64,000 nt of DNA from Lutimonas saemankumensis (GCF_020171465.1 NZ_JAIUZR010000003.1:1116001-1180000), one strand, 5' to 3'; shown: positions 9,675 to 19,610, numbered from the stretch's first letter. Notes: a model not told the origin generated them from the sequence alone. Made by a program: numbers and translations.

Positions 9675-9742
9675 CAAAAATCCACAGCTATTTTCTTACT
9701 TTGAAAAAAGCCTTAAAAAAGTTGTCAAAATAATATTGAATC

Positions 9743-10444
9743 TTAGTTTTGATCCCTGTTTTGATCAGGTTTTAAAGCAGGCTGTTCCGTACTGACAAGT
9801 TCTCCATCAACATAATTCTCCCAGGTACCAACTCTCAAGTCATCTTTGAAGGGTCCTTTTTTGATCAAATCACCGGTTTTTCTGCTGTAGAAAACAGCCA
9901 TCCCGTTTAATTTACCGTTGGCGTAATTAAAATCCTGGTAAAGGAAGCCCTTAATCGAGTATTTTTTATAGTTACCGTGCAGAAGCCCGTTTTTATAAGT
10001 AGTTATTTCGGTAGGTTCTCCTGACAGATAAAATGTCTTGTAGTCTCCTTCAAGCTTACCATTTACATAATTTTCTTCGCTCATGATCGATTTTCCGTCC
10101 GGATGATAAAACAGCCATTTTCCCTCTCTCAGCTTTCCTTTCATCATTCCTCTACTTTCAAGAACCCCTTGCGGAGTGTAAAAACTTACTTTGGCCAGGT
10201 CACTTGAGGCTTCAAACTCTTTAACAATAATAGGATAGTCAGAATTTGAGGCTGAATAATATTTAAATACGCCTACCTCTTTCCCATGTTCAAAGGTCCC
10301 GGTATATCTAACTCGATTATTATTATAGTATTTACGCCACAATCCATGTCTTTTGCCCTCTTCATCCATCTGATTGGTATCTCCCTGACCGTAAAAGACA
10401 ACGAATTGCAAAAAGCATATTAAAAAAAGGCTAAGTTTCTTCAT
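9743..10444 (-). CDS. YwqK-type MORN-like repeat protein, secreted
   Basis: The protein begins with a signal peptide (MKKLSLFLICFLQFVVFYGQG) and then consists of repeated units of the form GxxxGxWxxYxxxG, for example EEGKRHGLWRKYY, KLREGKWLFYHPDG, KLEGDYKTFY, LLHGNYKKYS and LRVGTWENYV. This is the YwqK / MORN-variant family, found as an antitoxin in some Firmicutes toxin systems and as an abundant periplasmic or outer-membrane-associated repeat protein in Bacteroidota. No toxin gene is adjacent, so a structural role is more likely here. ATG 10453 would add three residues. Confidence 0.8.
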   Translation of the reverse strand: MKKLSLFLICFLQFVVFYGQGDTNQMDEEGKRHGLWRKYYNNNRVRYTGTFEHGKEVGVFKYYSASNSDYPIIVKEFEASSDLAKVSFYTPQGVLESRGMMKGKLREGKWLFYHPDGKSIMSEENYVNGKLEGDYKTFYLSGEPTEITTYKNGLLHGNYKKYSIKGFLYQDFNYANGKLNGMAVFYSRKTGDLIKKGPFKDDLRVGTWENYVDGELVSTEQPALKPDQNRDQN

Positions 10445-10631
10445 TGAAATCATATTAGTAATTAGATAACTTAAAATAGCGTAATTTGTTGTTTAAAATC
10501 CGTAAATCAAAGGATAAAAATAGAAATATTTTTTAATTTTATTGTTTGCGGCCATTTTTACAGAACCGGGCTTTCATCGTGATAACTTAAAGGTTTTGAT
10601 ACAGTTAAAAAATGAATAGAATACTATTTTA

Positions 10632-11186
10632 ATGGGCAATCAGAGGCTTATCGGCATATTAGAGGGTATTATCAACGCCAAGAGAATCTATCGTGACAGA
10701 GCCGCTATGGCCATCTCTGAAAATCCCGACTTATTTCCGGAACTGATTGAAAAGATGTATGATGTTTCTGATCCTCTTCACGTAAAGGCCGCATGGGTAC
10801 TGGAACTTGTGTGTATGAAAGATCTCAGGGTCTTGGACGACTATATCAGTAAATTTATTCAAGGGCTCCCTCGATTGAGCCATGAAAGCGCATTAAGACC
10901 TGCCTCAAAAACCTGTTTTTACTGGTGCTCCTATTATTTTTCAGAAACCTATATTGGACCTGAATTAGGTACAAATGATAAAGAAACAATTATTTCCTGC
11001 AATTTTGACTGGCTTATTCAAGATCACAAAGTCGCCACTCAGGTTTTTGCCATGGACACCCTAAATTTATGGTCAATGGAAGAAACGTGGATTGGTCATG
11101 AGCTCAGATCGATCTTGGAAATGAAGACTGAATCAGGTTCTTCCGGTTATAAGGCACATGCCAGGAAATTGTTGAAAAATCTATAA
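10632..11186 (+). CDS. HEAT-like helical repeat protein of unknown function upstream of purB
   Basis: A 184-residue, predominantly alpha-helical soluble protein. AAMAISENPDLFPELIEKM, PLHVKAAWVLELVC and HKVATQVFAMDTL-type segments look like HEAT/ARM repeats. Homologues in Flavobacteriia are, from memory, often labelled adenylosuccinate lyase. This protein has none of the lyase motifs, so that label appears to be carried over from the purB gene that follows 61 bases downstream. No signal peptide or membrane segment is visible. The function is unknown, and a scaffold or interaction role is only an inference from the fold. Confidence 0.72.
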   Translation: MGNQRLIGILEGIINAKRIYRDRAAMAISENPDLFPELIEKMYDVSDPLHVKAAWVLELVCMKDLRVLDDYISKFIQGLPRLSHESALRPASKTCFYWCSYYFSETYIGPELGTNDKETIISCNFDWLIQDHKVATQVFAMDTLNLWSMEETWIGHELRSILEMKTESGSSGYKAHARKLLKNL

Positions 11187-11215
11187 AAGAATACCGCAGA
11201 AATTACTTAAAGTCC

Positions 11216-11223
11216 TATTTTTG
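11216..11223 (+). promoter_or_regulatory. Promoter -7 element of purB (TATTTTTG)
   Basis: Exact TAnnTTTG match 24 bases before the purB ATG, indicating that purB has its own promoter and need not be read from the HEAT-like gene. Confidence 0.62.
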
Positions 11224-11247
11224 CAACTTACTAAAAATTGAAACTTT

Positions 11248-12591
11248 ATGAATTTGACTACTTTAAATGCGATTTCTCCCATTGACGGCAGATACAGGAA
11301 TAAAATAGATGAACTGGGGGCCTATTTTTCAGAAGAAGCATTGATCAAATACAGGGTCAAAATTGAAATTGAATATTTTATTGCCTTATGTCAAATTCCC
11401 TTACCTCAGCTTGAGGAATTTGATTCCGGCGTTTTTACTGAACTTCGAAAAATCTATCAGGACTTTAGTACCGAAGATGCTGTCAGGATTAAGGAGATAG
11501 AAAATGTGACTAATCACGATGTCAAGGCCGTTGAATATTTTATCAAAGAAAAATTTGACCTGCTCAAATTACAATCTTATAAAGAATTTATCCACTTTGG
11601 GCTTACTTCGCAGGATATCAATAATACGGCTATTCCTTTATCTTTAAAAGATGCCTATGAAAATGTTTATTTACCGTCAATCCTTAGCTTAATTGAGAAA
11701 CTGAGCAGCCTTTCAAGAGAATGGTCAGGCGTATCGATGTTGGCTAAAACCCATGGACAGCCTGCTTCTCCTACGAGATTAGGAAAAGAAATCCTGGTCT
11801 TTGTTGAAAGAATAAAACAACAGCTCAAATTGCTGAATGAAGTTCCTTTTGCAGCTAAATTCGGGGGTGCCACCGGTAACTTCAATGCTCATAAAGTAGC
11901 CTATCCTTCAAATGACTGGAAAGCGTTTGGAAGCCATTTTGTTCAGAATATCCTTGGACTAAGCCACTCTTTTCCTACCACACAGATCGAACATTACGAT
12001 CACCTTGCCGCATTTTTTGACGGATTGAAAAGGATCAACACAATAATCATAGACCTTGATCGTGACGTGTGGCAATATATCTCCATGAATTATTTCAAGC
12101 AAAAGATCAAAAAAGGTGAAGTAGGATCATCGGCAATGCCTCATAAAGTAAATCCGATTGATTTTGAAAACAGTGAGGGCAATCTTGGTTTAGCCAATGC
12201 CATATTCGAGCATTTATCGGCTAAGCTACCTGTTTCCAGGCTACAGCGAGATCTGACGGACTCTACCGTACTTAGAAATATTGGTGTTCCTTTGGGCCAT
12301 ACCATCATATCTATAAAATCAACAATGAAAGGCTTAAATAAGCTATTGCTGAACCAGGAGGCCTTCGACAAAGATCTTGAAGATAATTGGGCGGTTGCTG
12401 CAGAGGCCATTCAAACCATTTTAAGAAGAGAAGCCTATCCTGACCCTTATGAGGCCCTAAAGGGTCTTACCAGAACAAATTCAAAAATTGATCAAAAATC
12501 AATTGCCGAATTTATCGACACCTTAGATGTCGCGGAACATATCAAAGATGAGTTGAAAGCCATAACTCCTCATAACTATACTGGAATTTAA
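11248..12591 (+). CDS. purB: Adenylosuccinate lyase
   Basis: A 447-residue member of the fumarase/aspartase superfamily. It cleaves SAICAR to AICAR and adenylosuccinate to AMP. The superfamily signature is GSSAMPHKVNPIDFEN near residue 290, containing the flexible catalytic-Ser loop. TSQDINNTA and KTHGQPASPT are the other two conserved regions, the latter carrying the catalytic His. It is the first of three purine genes in the window; purL and purA lie 38 and 50 kb downstream. The next gene starts 9 bases after the stop. Confidence 0.96.
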   Translation: MNLTTLNAISPIDGRYRNKIDELGAYFSEEALIKYRVKIEIEYFIALCQIPLPQLEEFDSGVFTELRKIYQDFSTEDAVRIKEIENVTNHDVKAVEYFIKEKFDLLKLQSYKEFIHFGLTSQDINNTAIPLSLKDAYENVYLPSILSLIEKLSSLSREWSGVSMLAKTHGQPASPTRLGKEILVFVERIKQQLKLLNEVPFAAKFGGATGNFNAHKVAYPSNDWKAFGSHFVQNILGLSHSFPTTQIEHYDHLAAFFDGLKRINTIIIDLDRDVWQYISMNYFKQKIKKGEVGSSAMPHKVNPIDFENSEGNLGLANAIFEHLSAKLPVSRLQRDLTDSTVLRNIGVPLGHTIISIKSTMKGLNKLLLNQEAFDKDLEDNWAVAAEAIQTILRREAYPDPYEALKGLTRTNSKIDQKSIAEFIDTLDVAEHIKDELKAITPHNYTGI

Positions 12592-12600
12592 ATCTATTCA

Positions 12601-12978
12601 ATGATGCGCTATTCTTTGCTAATTCTGATTTTTTGTTTCTTCATTTCATGTGATCAGGGTAAGAGGCTGCGCGTTGATGATTTAAAATCGGGTCGTTATA
12701 AAACAGTTCTTGAAGATGAACAGACCGAATCTTATGCGACCAGAAATGACTCGATTCAAATTGAAGAATACCAGGGAAGTGTCGATACTTTTGATATTAA
12801 ATGGATTGATCAGTTTGAATATGTATTGACAAAATCCCGTCCAAAAACTTTGCTTGACAGTACGCCCTTCCACGTAAAGATAACAAGTATCAAAAAGAAC
12901 GGATACGAATTTAGCGCCTACTACAAGGGCTCAAAGTTCAAACAAAAAGGGACTGCATATAAGCTTGATATAAAATAA
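12601..12978 (+). CDS. Small lipoprotein of unknown function
   Basis: A 125-residue protein with a type II signal peptide: hydrophobic LLILIFCFFISC, with Cys about residue 18 as the likely lipidation site. The mature part is a small beta-rich domain with alternating charged and aromatic residues (IKWIDQFEYVLTKSRPKTLLD). I recall homologues in flavobacterial genomes labelled DNA topoisomerase IV, but nothing in this sequence supports that. The gene is squeezed between purB (9 bases) and a TerC gene (17 bases), suggesting one transcript. The function is unknown. Confidence 0.7.
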   Translation: MMRYSLLILIFCFFISCDQGKRLRVDDLKSGRYKTVLEDEQTESYATRNDSIQIEEYQGSVDTFDIKWIDQFEYVLTKSRPKTLLDSTPFHVKITSIKKNGYEFSAYYKGSKFKQKGTAYKLDIK

Positions 12979-12995
12979 TTTAGATCTTATAAATT

Positions 12996-13772
12996 ATGGA
13001 AATTTTTACGCATATCGATACATGGGTCGCATTTTTCACCCTTACTTTTCTGGAAATCATTTTAGGAATAGATAATATAATCTTTATATCATTAACTGCG
13101 GGCAAATTACCGAAGCATCAAATTAGAAAGGCAACCAATATTGGTTTATTGCTGGCCATGGTTTTCAGGATTTTGCTACTCATGGGGGTATCCTATATCA
13201 TTGCAATGAAAGATCCGTTGTTTTCAGTCAACCTTTCATGGTTTCAAGCCTCTGTTTCCGGACAGAGCTTAATTTTACTGGGAGGTGGTTTTTTCCTCCT
13301 TTACAAAAGTACCCGGGAAATTCATCAAAAGGTTGAAGGCATAGAGCACAGTGCCACCAGGACCGATGCTGTCAAATCTACTTTGACCTCGGTTATCATT
13401 CAGATTGTTGTTATTGACATTGTCTTCTCATTTGATTCCGTCCTGACGGCAGTTGGAATGACCAATGGCCTCGATGGTGCGCTGGTCGTTATGATCTCAG
13501 CTGTTATTGTTTCCATAATCATCATGATGATATTTGCAGTTCCGGTGGGCAAGTTTGTAAATAGACACCCTACGGTTCAGATGCTGGCTTTGTCATTTTT
13601 AATTCTTATCGGATTTATGCTGGTAACCGAAAGTGCCCACCTTTCACAGGCCGTGATATTCAAACAGCATGTGGGTGCCATCCCGAAAGGCTACCTATAT
13701 TTTGCCATCGCTTTTTCTCTGGGAGTTGAAGCGCTTAACATGAAAATGCGAAAGAAACAGGTCAAGGCATAA
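12996..13772 (+). CDS. TerC family integral membrane protein
   Basis: A 258-residue protein with about seven transmembrane helices. TFLEIILGIDNIIFISL near the N-terminus is the TerC signature with acidic residues inside the membrane, mirrored by VVIDIVFSFDSVLTAVGM in the second half. The family includes the Alx/YkoY-type manganese exporters and the tellurite-resistance protein TerC. No other ter genes are nearby, so metal ion export (probably Mn) is the best inference. Co-transcription with the preceding lipoprotein is likely. Confidence 0.9.
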   Translation: MEIFTHIDTWVAFFTLTFLEIILGIDNIIFISLTAGKLPKHQIRKATNIGLLLAMVFRILLLMGVSYIIAMKDPLFSVNLSWFQASVSGQSLILLGGGFFLLYKSTREIHQKVEGIEHSATRTDAVKSTLTSVIIQIVVIDIVFSFDSVLTAVGMTNGLDGALVVMISAVIVSIIIMMIFAVPVGKFVNRHPTVQMLALSFLILIGFMLVTESAHLSQAVIFKQHVGAIPKGYLYFAIAFSLGVEALNMKMRKKQVKA

Positions 13773-13931
13773 GGACGGTATTAAACCTATTAAAGCATAG
13801 CCGGCATAAATGTCACACTTCCATTGTGCGTTAATTACACCTTCTGTACAGTGACAAATCTACAGAGCCATTACAACAAATTGTGATCAGCTACTGTACC
13901 TTATGTTACTTTTACAAGGTTCCCTCAACTC

Positions 13932-13939
13932 TAATTTTG
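13932..13939 (+). promoter_or_regulatory. Promoter -7 element of the RND efflux operon (TAATTTTG)
   Basis: Exact TAnnTTTG match 24 bases before the TolC-family ATG. The 190-base gap upstream contains no gene. A short CACAC/GTGTG-like dyad around 13813-13830 is weak. Confidence 0.6.
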
Positions 13940-13962
13940 CAGGAAAATAATTAAATAAGTCC

Positions 13963-15294
13963 ATGCACAAAATAGAGTTACAAAAATCGATACTGGCAAG
14001 TGTTTTTGCATTAATAGCATTTGCTTCATTTCAAAAAGCCGGAGCACAGACTACATACCTTATAAGTCTCGAAGAGGTCAAGGCCAAGGCACTGGATAAA
14101 AATAAAAGCCTTAAAATTTCCCAACAGGATTACGCTTATGCCAAGGCTCAATATGAAAGTTCCAGTGCCATATTGTTGCCACAGATCAGATTGAGCAACA
14201 CAAGCACCTTTACAAACAATCCGCTTCATGCCTTTGGTTTTAAATTACTTCAAAGAGATGTTAGTTCGGAAGATTTTGATCCTGATCTGTTAAACAATCC
14301 GGGAGATGTAGAAAACTTCAATACTCGAATTGAATTGATGCAGCCCTTGATCAATGTGGATGGATGGAAAGAAAGAAAAACTGCAAATCTCAGCCTGCAG
14401 GCATCAGAACTGCAGTCTCAAAGAACCGAAGAATATATTGAACTGGAGGCTATAAGAACCTACATGCAACTTCAGCTTGCGGTAAAATCGGTGGAAGTTA
14501 TGGAACAGGCCAAATTAACTGCATTGGAAAATCGAAACTGGGCTAAAAATAATCTCGATCAGGGTTTAATTCAAAATGCTTCCTATCTGAACATGGAAGT
14601 AAGGGTGGCTGAGATTGAACACAAATTACAACTGGCAAATTCTCATATGAAAAATGTTTCTGAATACCTGTCATTTCTAATAGGTGAAGAAACTAAAGAA
14701 ATATTAAAACCAACCGAAGGCCTAATCATAAATGATCTGGATGCGGCGGATGAATATTCCTTGAATATGGACAGGAAAGATCTTCTGGCCATGCAATATG
14801 CGGTTGAGGCTCAGGAACAAAAGCTTCAATCCTCAAAACTGAAATTTATTCCAAGGGCAAACGCGGTTGCCAATTACGAGTGGAATGATGCCTCATTTAT
14901 GGGCTTTGGTGCAAATAATTACCTCGTGGGGCTTCAACTTTCATGGGATATTTTCAGCGGTTACAAAAATATTGGAAAAATCCATCAGGAAAAAGCTCAA
15001 CTGGAAAAGGTAAATCTTGAAAAAGAAAAATACATCCAGGAAAGTGCGCTTGAGGTCAAAAAAGCAGTGAGGCAATTAAACGATGCTAAAAAACAGATTG
15101 AGCTTTCAGGCCTGGCCCTTGAGCAATCAAAAGAGGCATATAGAATAACCAATAACAGATTCAAAGAAGGTCTGGAAAAATCGAAGGATCTTCTTTTTGC
15201 AGAAACCAAGTATCAGGAAAAAGAACTTGAATACGCACAAGCCATATTCAATTTCAATTTTTCAAAAGTTTATCTAAAATTCTTAACCCAATAA
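13963..15294 (+). CDS. TolC family outer membrane efflux protein
   Basis: A 443-residue protein with a signal peptide (cleavage probably after AGAQ near residue 29). Two long heptad-rich halves follow, as expected for the TolC alpha-barrel, including repeated AYAKAQYESS- and EVKKAVRQLNDAKKQIELSG-type helices. It would form the outer-membrane exit duct of the tripartite pump encoded by the next two genes (9- and 6-base gaps). The substrate cannot be inferred from the duct. Confidence 0.93.
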   Translation: MHKIELQKSILASVFALIAFASFQKAGAQTTYLISLEEVKAKALDKNKSLKISQQDYAYAKAQYESSSAILLPQIRLSNTSTFTNNPLHAFGFKLLQRDVSSEDFDPDLLNNPGDVENFNTRIELMQPLINVDGWKERKTANLSLQASELQSQRTEEYIELEAIRTYMQLQLAVKSVEVMEQAKLTALENRNWAKNNLDQGLIQNASYLNMEVRVAEIEHKLQLANSHMKNVSEYLSFLIGEETKEILKPTEGLIINDLDAADEYSLNMDRKDLLAMQYAVEAQEQKLQSSKLKFIPRANAVANYEWNDASFMGFGANNYLVGLQLSWDIFSGYKNIGKIHQEKAQLEKVNLEKEKYIQESALEVKKAVRQLNDAKKQIELSGLALEQSKEAYRITNNRFKEGLEKSKDLLFAETKYQEKELEYAQAIFNFNFSKVYLKFLTQ

Positions 15295-15303
15295 ATATTC
15301 GTC

Positions 15304-16392
15304 ATGAAACCAGCAATACAAAATTTTAAAATTATTACACTTGTCGTTCTTACGGGAATAATCTCACTGAGTTGTTCAGATCAGAAAGATAGGGATCAAG
15401 AACTTCAAGCCCCTGTCACGGTTGAAATTGAAAAATCAGAATCACCTTCCGAAGGGAGCTATTTTAATGCAAGTGGTCAAATTGAAGCTGAAGAATTTGC
15501 AAGAATCAGTACAAGAGTAATGGGTTATGTGACCAAGGTTTATGTAAAAGTAGGTCAGCAGGTTCATAAAGGTGATGCTTTGATAGACATCAACAACAGT
15601 GATGTTCAGGCAAAGAAAGCCGAAGCTGAATCCGGTGTACTACAGGCACAGGCACGCTATAATTCGGCCGAGAAGGATTTAAAACGTTATCAGAATCTTT
15701 ACAATCAAAACAGTGCTTCTGAAAAGGAGCTCGAAGAAATTAAGACTCATTTTGAAATTGCAAAAGCGCAGTTGGAAGGGGCAGTAAAAGTAAGGAATGA
15801 GGTTGAGGACATGTTGTCTTACTCCAATGTTAAAGCTCCATTTAGCGGTGTAATAACTTCTAAATCGGTAAAAAAAGGTGATTTGGCCAAACCGGGGTTT
15901 CCACTTTTAAATTTGGAAAGACCAGGACAATATATTGCTGCAGTAATGGTTCCGGAAAGTCAAATCTCATATATCAAAGTTGACAGCAAGGTAAATGTTC
16001 TGGTCAAGTCTTCAGGGCAAAATATTCTAGGTATTGTTGATGAAGTCAGCACCTCATCATTTAATTCAGGCGGTCAATATCTTGTAAAGATTAAGCTTGA
16101 TAAACATCAGAAAACTTCATTATACAGCGGGATGTTTGTGTCGGCATCTTTTAAGGGATGCCATGAAATGTTTCAGCCTGTACTTATACCTAATTCCGCA
16201 ATCGTAAGGAAAGGAGACCTCCAGGGAATTTATACAGTTTCTTCCTCGGGAACCGCCATTTTGCGCTGGTTAAAACTAGGTAAAAACCATGGTGAATTCT
16301 CTGAAGTACTGTCTGGCCTGGCCCCAGGTGAAGAATATATCGTTAAAGCAGAAGGCAAATTGTATAACGGAGCAAGGCTCAACATAAAATAG
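15304..16392 (+). CDS. RND efflux periplasmic adaptor (membrane fusion protein), lipoprotein
   Basis: A 362-residue HlyD/AcrA-type adaptor. The N-terminus has a lipobox (GIISLSC, Cys about residue 24), so it should be lipid-anchored. The barrel-sandwich (lipoyl-like) halves appear as GYVTKVYVKVGQQVHKGDAL and SNVKAPFSGVITSKSVKKGD, flanking a coiled-coil hairpin of about residues 110-165. The beta-barrel and membrane-proximal domains complete the protein. It bridges the TolC protein and the pump. Confidence 0.93.
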   Translation: MKPAIQNFKIITLVVLTGIISLSCSDQKDRDQELQAPVTVEIEKSESPSEGSYFNASGQIEAEEFARISTRVMGYVTKVYVKVGQQVHKGDALIDINNSDVQAKKAEAESGVLQAQARYNSAEKDLKRYQNLYNQNSASEKELEEIKTHFEIAKAQLEGAVKVRNEVEDMLSYSNVKAPFSGVITSKSVKKGDLAKPGFPLLNLERPGQYIAAVMVPESQISYIKVDSKVNVLVKSSGQNILGIVDEVSTSSFNSGGQYLVKIKLDKHQKTSLYSGMFVSASFKGCHEMFQPVLIPNSAIVRKGDLQGIYTVSSSGTAILRWLKLGKNHGEFSEVLSGLAPGEEYIVKAEGKLYNGARLNIK

Positions 16393-16398
16393 AAGATC

Positions 16399-19300
16399 AT
16401 GGATAAAGGATTTGCAGGAAAAATAGCTTCGGTCTTTTTACAATCCAAACTGACCATTTTACTGATGATCATTTTTATGATCATAGGTGTGTACAGCTCC
16501 TACCTGATCCCCAGAGAGGAAGAACCTCAAATTGAGGTACCCATTGCCGATATATTTGTCGGGTACCCTGGGGCATCCCCCGTGGAAATAGAGTCTAAAG
16601 TGGCTAAACCACTGGAAAAAATAGTGAGTAACCTGCCAGGGGTTGAGTACGTTTACTCCACCTCTATGAATGGTAAGGCAATGCTCATTGTACAGTTCTA
16701 TGTTGGAGAAGATCTCGAAAGGTCCTTTGTTCAACTCTATAATGAGATCATTAAGCACATGGACCAAATACCCCAGGGGGTTCAATTACCCCTTGTTAAA
16801 ACACGGGCCATTGACGATGTACCTGTACTTGGACTTACTTTTTGGAGCAATACCTATGATGATTTTCAGCTAAAGCAGCTTGTAGAGGAGGTAAACTCTG
16901 AGATTGAGATGGTCAAGGGAGTTGCTATTACGAATATCATAGGAGGCAGAAGTCAGGAAGTAAGTGTATATCTTGATAAGGATAAACTCGCCGAAAACCA
17001 TTTGGATATCCTGAGTGTCTCTCAGATGATCCAGGCAAGTAACCTTCAGTCCAAATCAGGAAACATCAATAAAAACGATGAACTACTAAGTATTCATACT
17101 GGTGATTTCCTTCATTCTCTCGAAGATGTTGAAAACCTTATTGTAGGTGTCAATGAAAACAAACCGGTTTATCTTCATCAGGTAGCTCATCTTAATTACG
17201 GAGCCGAATCCTCAAAGGAGTATGTTAATTTTGGATACGGAAAAGCCTCTGATAATCGAATTCAGCATCCTGACCTTTACAACGCGGTTACACTATCTGT
17301 TGGAAAACAAAAGGGAGGAGATGCCATGAAGGTTTCCAAAGTAATTCTGGATAAAATTGAAGAGCTCAAAAAGACCTTAATCCCTGATGAGGTTCAGGTT
17401 ACTGTTTCAAGAAACTATGGTGCAACGGCCTCACAAAAAGTATCCGAATTATTGAGTCATTTGTTCATTGCGATTATTTCTGTTTCGCTTGTGGTGATGC
17501 TCGCCATGGGATGGAGAGGCGGTCTTGTGGTCTTCCTTTCCGTACCTGTAACCTTTGCATTAACCCTGTTCAGCTACTATTTTATGGATTACACCTTAAA
17601 TCGAATCACTTTATTCGCGTTGGTTTTTGTAACAGGTATCGTTGTCGATGATTCCATTATCATCGCCGAAAACATGCACAGGCATTTTAAAATGAAAAGG
17701 CTTCCTTTTAAACAGGCGGCAATTTACGCTATAAACGAGGTTGGAAATCCAACAATCCTGGCAACTTTTACAGTTATAGCCGCGGTACTTCCTATGGCAT
17801 TCGTATCGGGTCTTATGGGTCCTTATATGAGCCCTATGCCTATCGGGGCTTCAATTGCCATGCTGATCTCGCTTTTTGTGGCCTTAACAATCACTCCCTA
17901 TCTGGGCTACATATTTCTAAGAGAAAAGGATAAGTCCTCTGACGAGAAGAAGAAAAAGCCAAAAACATTGGAATCCTCAAAAATTTATAAGGTCTACAGA
18001 AAGACACTGGATCCGCTGCTGGATAACAAAATATACCGTTTTGCATTTTTTGGCATAAATATTCTAATGCTGTTGGCTACTTCGGCCATGTTCCTGACCA
18101 AATCAGTAGCTGTTAAAATGCTTCCTTTTGACAATAAAAATGAATTTCAGGTGATCATTGATATGCCTGAAGGAACAACATTGGAGAGAACAGACATGGT
18201 AGCCAAGGAAATCATGCAATACATCAGGGAAAGTGAATATGTAGAGCACTACCAATCCTATACGGGTACCGCCTCCCCTATAACCTTTAACGGGCTGGTT
18301 CGTCATTATGACCTAAGAATAGGGAACAACATGGCAGACATTCAGGTCAACCTGATCGATAAGGGTGATCGGAAGGAACAGAGTCATTATATCTCAACAG
18401 TATTCAGGCCTGGGATACAGGCTATTGGATCAAAGTTTAATGCAAATATTAAAATTGTTGAGGTTCCGCCAGGCCCTCCTGTGCTTTCAACCTTAGTAGC
18501 CGAAGTTTACGGGCCGGATCATAAGGAACAGATAAATATAGCGCGCCAGTTAAAAGATCATTTTGGAACAACTGATGATGTCGTGGACATTGACTGGATG
18601 ATCGAAGCCGATCAGACTGAGTACAAATTCATGATCGATAAAGAGAAATCAATGATCTACGGAATCAGTCCGCAGCAAATCGTGAATACCATGCAAATGT
18701 CCTTGTCCAATCAACCCATTGGCAAGTTGTACAGAGATCATTCCAACAGTGACGTGGGAATTGTGTTGAAATTTGAGGATAAGGAGATTGGTTCAGTTCA
18801 GGATCTTCTTCAGTTTAAAGTACTTTCAAATCAGGGCCAGGCCATTCCAATTGGGGATCTGGTCCAGGTAAAAGAGGACACGATTGAAAAAAGCATAATG
18901 AGAAAAAATCAGCGAAGAGTTGTTTATGTAACGGCTGACATGGCCGGAAACCTTGAAAGTCCTGTCTACGCTTTATTGAGTTTGTCTGATAGATTAAGGG
19001 ATATAAAGATGCCTGAAGGATATGAACTTAAGGAGGAATGGAATCAACAGCCCGGTAATACTGATGACTATACAGTGAAATGGGACGGAGAATGGCAGAT
19101 CACCTTTGAGGTGTTCCGTGATCTTGGGGCTGCCTTTGCCGTGGTGGTTATCATTATTTATATGCTTCTGGTAGGATGGTTCCAAAGCTTCAGGTCGCCG
19201 ATTGTCATGCTCATAGCCATACCTCTCTCTTTGGTAGGTATTATTTTGGGGCATTGGGTTTTTGACGCCTACTTTACGGCAACTTCCATGATTGGCCTTA

Positions 19301-19605
19301 TAGCACTTGCAGGGATCATGGTCAGAAATTCAGTCTTGCTCGTTGACTTTATCAACCTGAGAATTGAGGAAGGTATCGGTCTGAGGCAAGCTGTCATTGA
19401 GGCCGGGGCAGTGAGAACAACACCGATTTTGCTTACGGCAGGAACGGTGGTTATCGGAGCCGTGGTCATGTTATTTGACCCCATTTTTCAAGGCCTTGCC
19501 ATCTCACTTCTGGGAGGAACCATTTTTTCAACCTTCCTGACCTTACTTGCGGTCCCTCTGATCTATTATTATCTGGAAAGATCAAAATTTAAATCTAAAA
19601 ACTAA
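16399..19605 (+). CDS. RND efflux transporter permease (AcrB/HAE-type)
   Basis: A 1068-residue inner-membrane proton antiporter. The first transmembrane helix (residues ~10-30) precedes a large periplasmic porter domain with LPGVEYVYSTSMNG. The central TM block includes GIVVDDSIIIAEN, the TM4 motif with paired Asp residues typical of hydrophobe/amphiphile exporters. A second porter loop and a C-terminal TM block (LIALAGIMVRNSVLLVDF) follow. The paired Asp in TM4 argues against the heavy-metal subfamily. Length matches the family. The substrate is unknown, and no repressor gene is adjacent. Confidence 0.95.
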   Translation: MDKGFAGKIASVFLQSKLTILLMIIFMIIGVYSSYLIPREEEPQIEVPIADIFVGYPGASPVEIESKVAKPLEKIVSNLPGVEYVYSTSMNGKAMLIVQFYVGEDLERSFVQLYNEIIKHMDQIPQGVQLPLVKTRAIDDVPVLGLTFWSNTYDDFQLKQLVEEVNSEIEMVKGVAITNIIGGRSQEVSVYLDKDKLAENHLDILSVSQMIQASNLQSKSGNINKNDELLSIHTGDFLHSLEDVENLIVGVNENKPVYLHQVAHLNYGAESSKEYVNFGYGKASDNRIQHPDLYNAVTLSVGKQKGGDAMKVSKVILDKIEELKKTLIPDEVQVTVSRNYGATASQKVSELLSHLFIAIISVSLVVMLAMGWRGGLVVFLSVPVTFALTLFSYYFMDYTLNRITLFALVFVTGIVVDDSIIIAENMHRHFKMKRLPFKQAAIYAINEVGNPTILATFTVIAAVLPMAFVSGLMGPYMSPMPIGASIAMLISLFVALTITPYLGYIFLREKDKSSDEKKKKPKTLESSKIYKVYRKTLDPLLDNKIYRFAFFGINILMLLATSAMFLTKSVAVKMLPFDNKNEFQVIIDMPEGTTLERTDMVAKEIMQYIRESEYVEHYQSYTGTASPITFNGLVRHYDLRIGNNMADIQVNLIDKGDRKEQSHYISTVFRPGIQAIGSKFNANIKIVEVPPGPPVLSTLVAEVYGPDHKEQINIARQLKDHFGTTDDVVDIDWMIEADQTEYKFMIDKEKSMIYGISPQQIVNTMQMSLSNQPIGKLYRDHSNSDVGIVLKFEDKEIGSVQDLLQFKVLSNQGQAIPIGDLVQVKEDTIEKSIMRKNQRRVVYVTADMAGNLESPVYALLSLSDRLRDIKMPEGYELKEEWNQQPGNTDDYTVKWDGEWQITFEVFRDLGAAFAVVVIIIYMLLVGWFQSFRSPIVMLIAIPLSLVGIILGHWVFDAYFTATSMIGLIALAGIMVRNSVLLVDFINLRIEEGIGLRQAVIEAGAVRTTPILLTAGTVVIGAVVMLFDPIFQGLAISLLGGTIFSTFLTLLAVPLIYYYLERSKFKSKN

Positions 19606-19610
19606 AGAAC

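Noticed and set aside
9743-10444. Toxin-antitoxin module suggested by the YwqK name
   Set aside because: No toxin-like gene is adjacent and the protein is exported, so an antitoxin role is unlikely.
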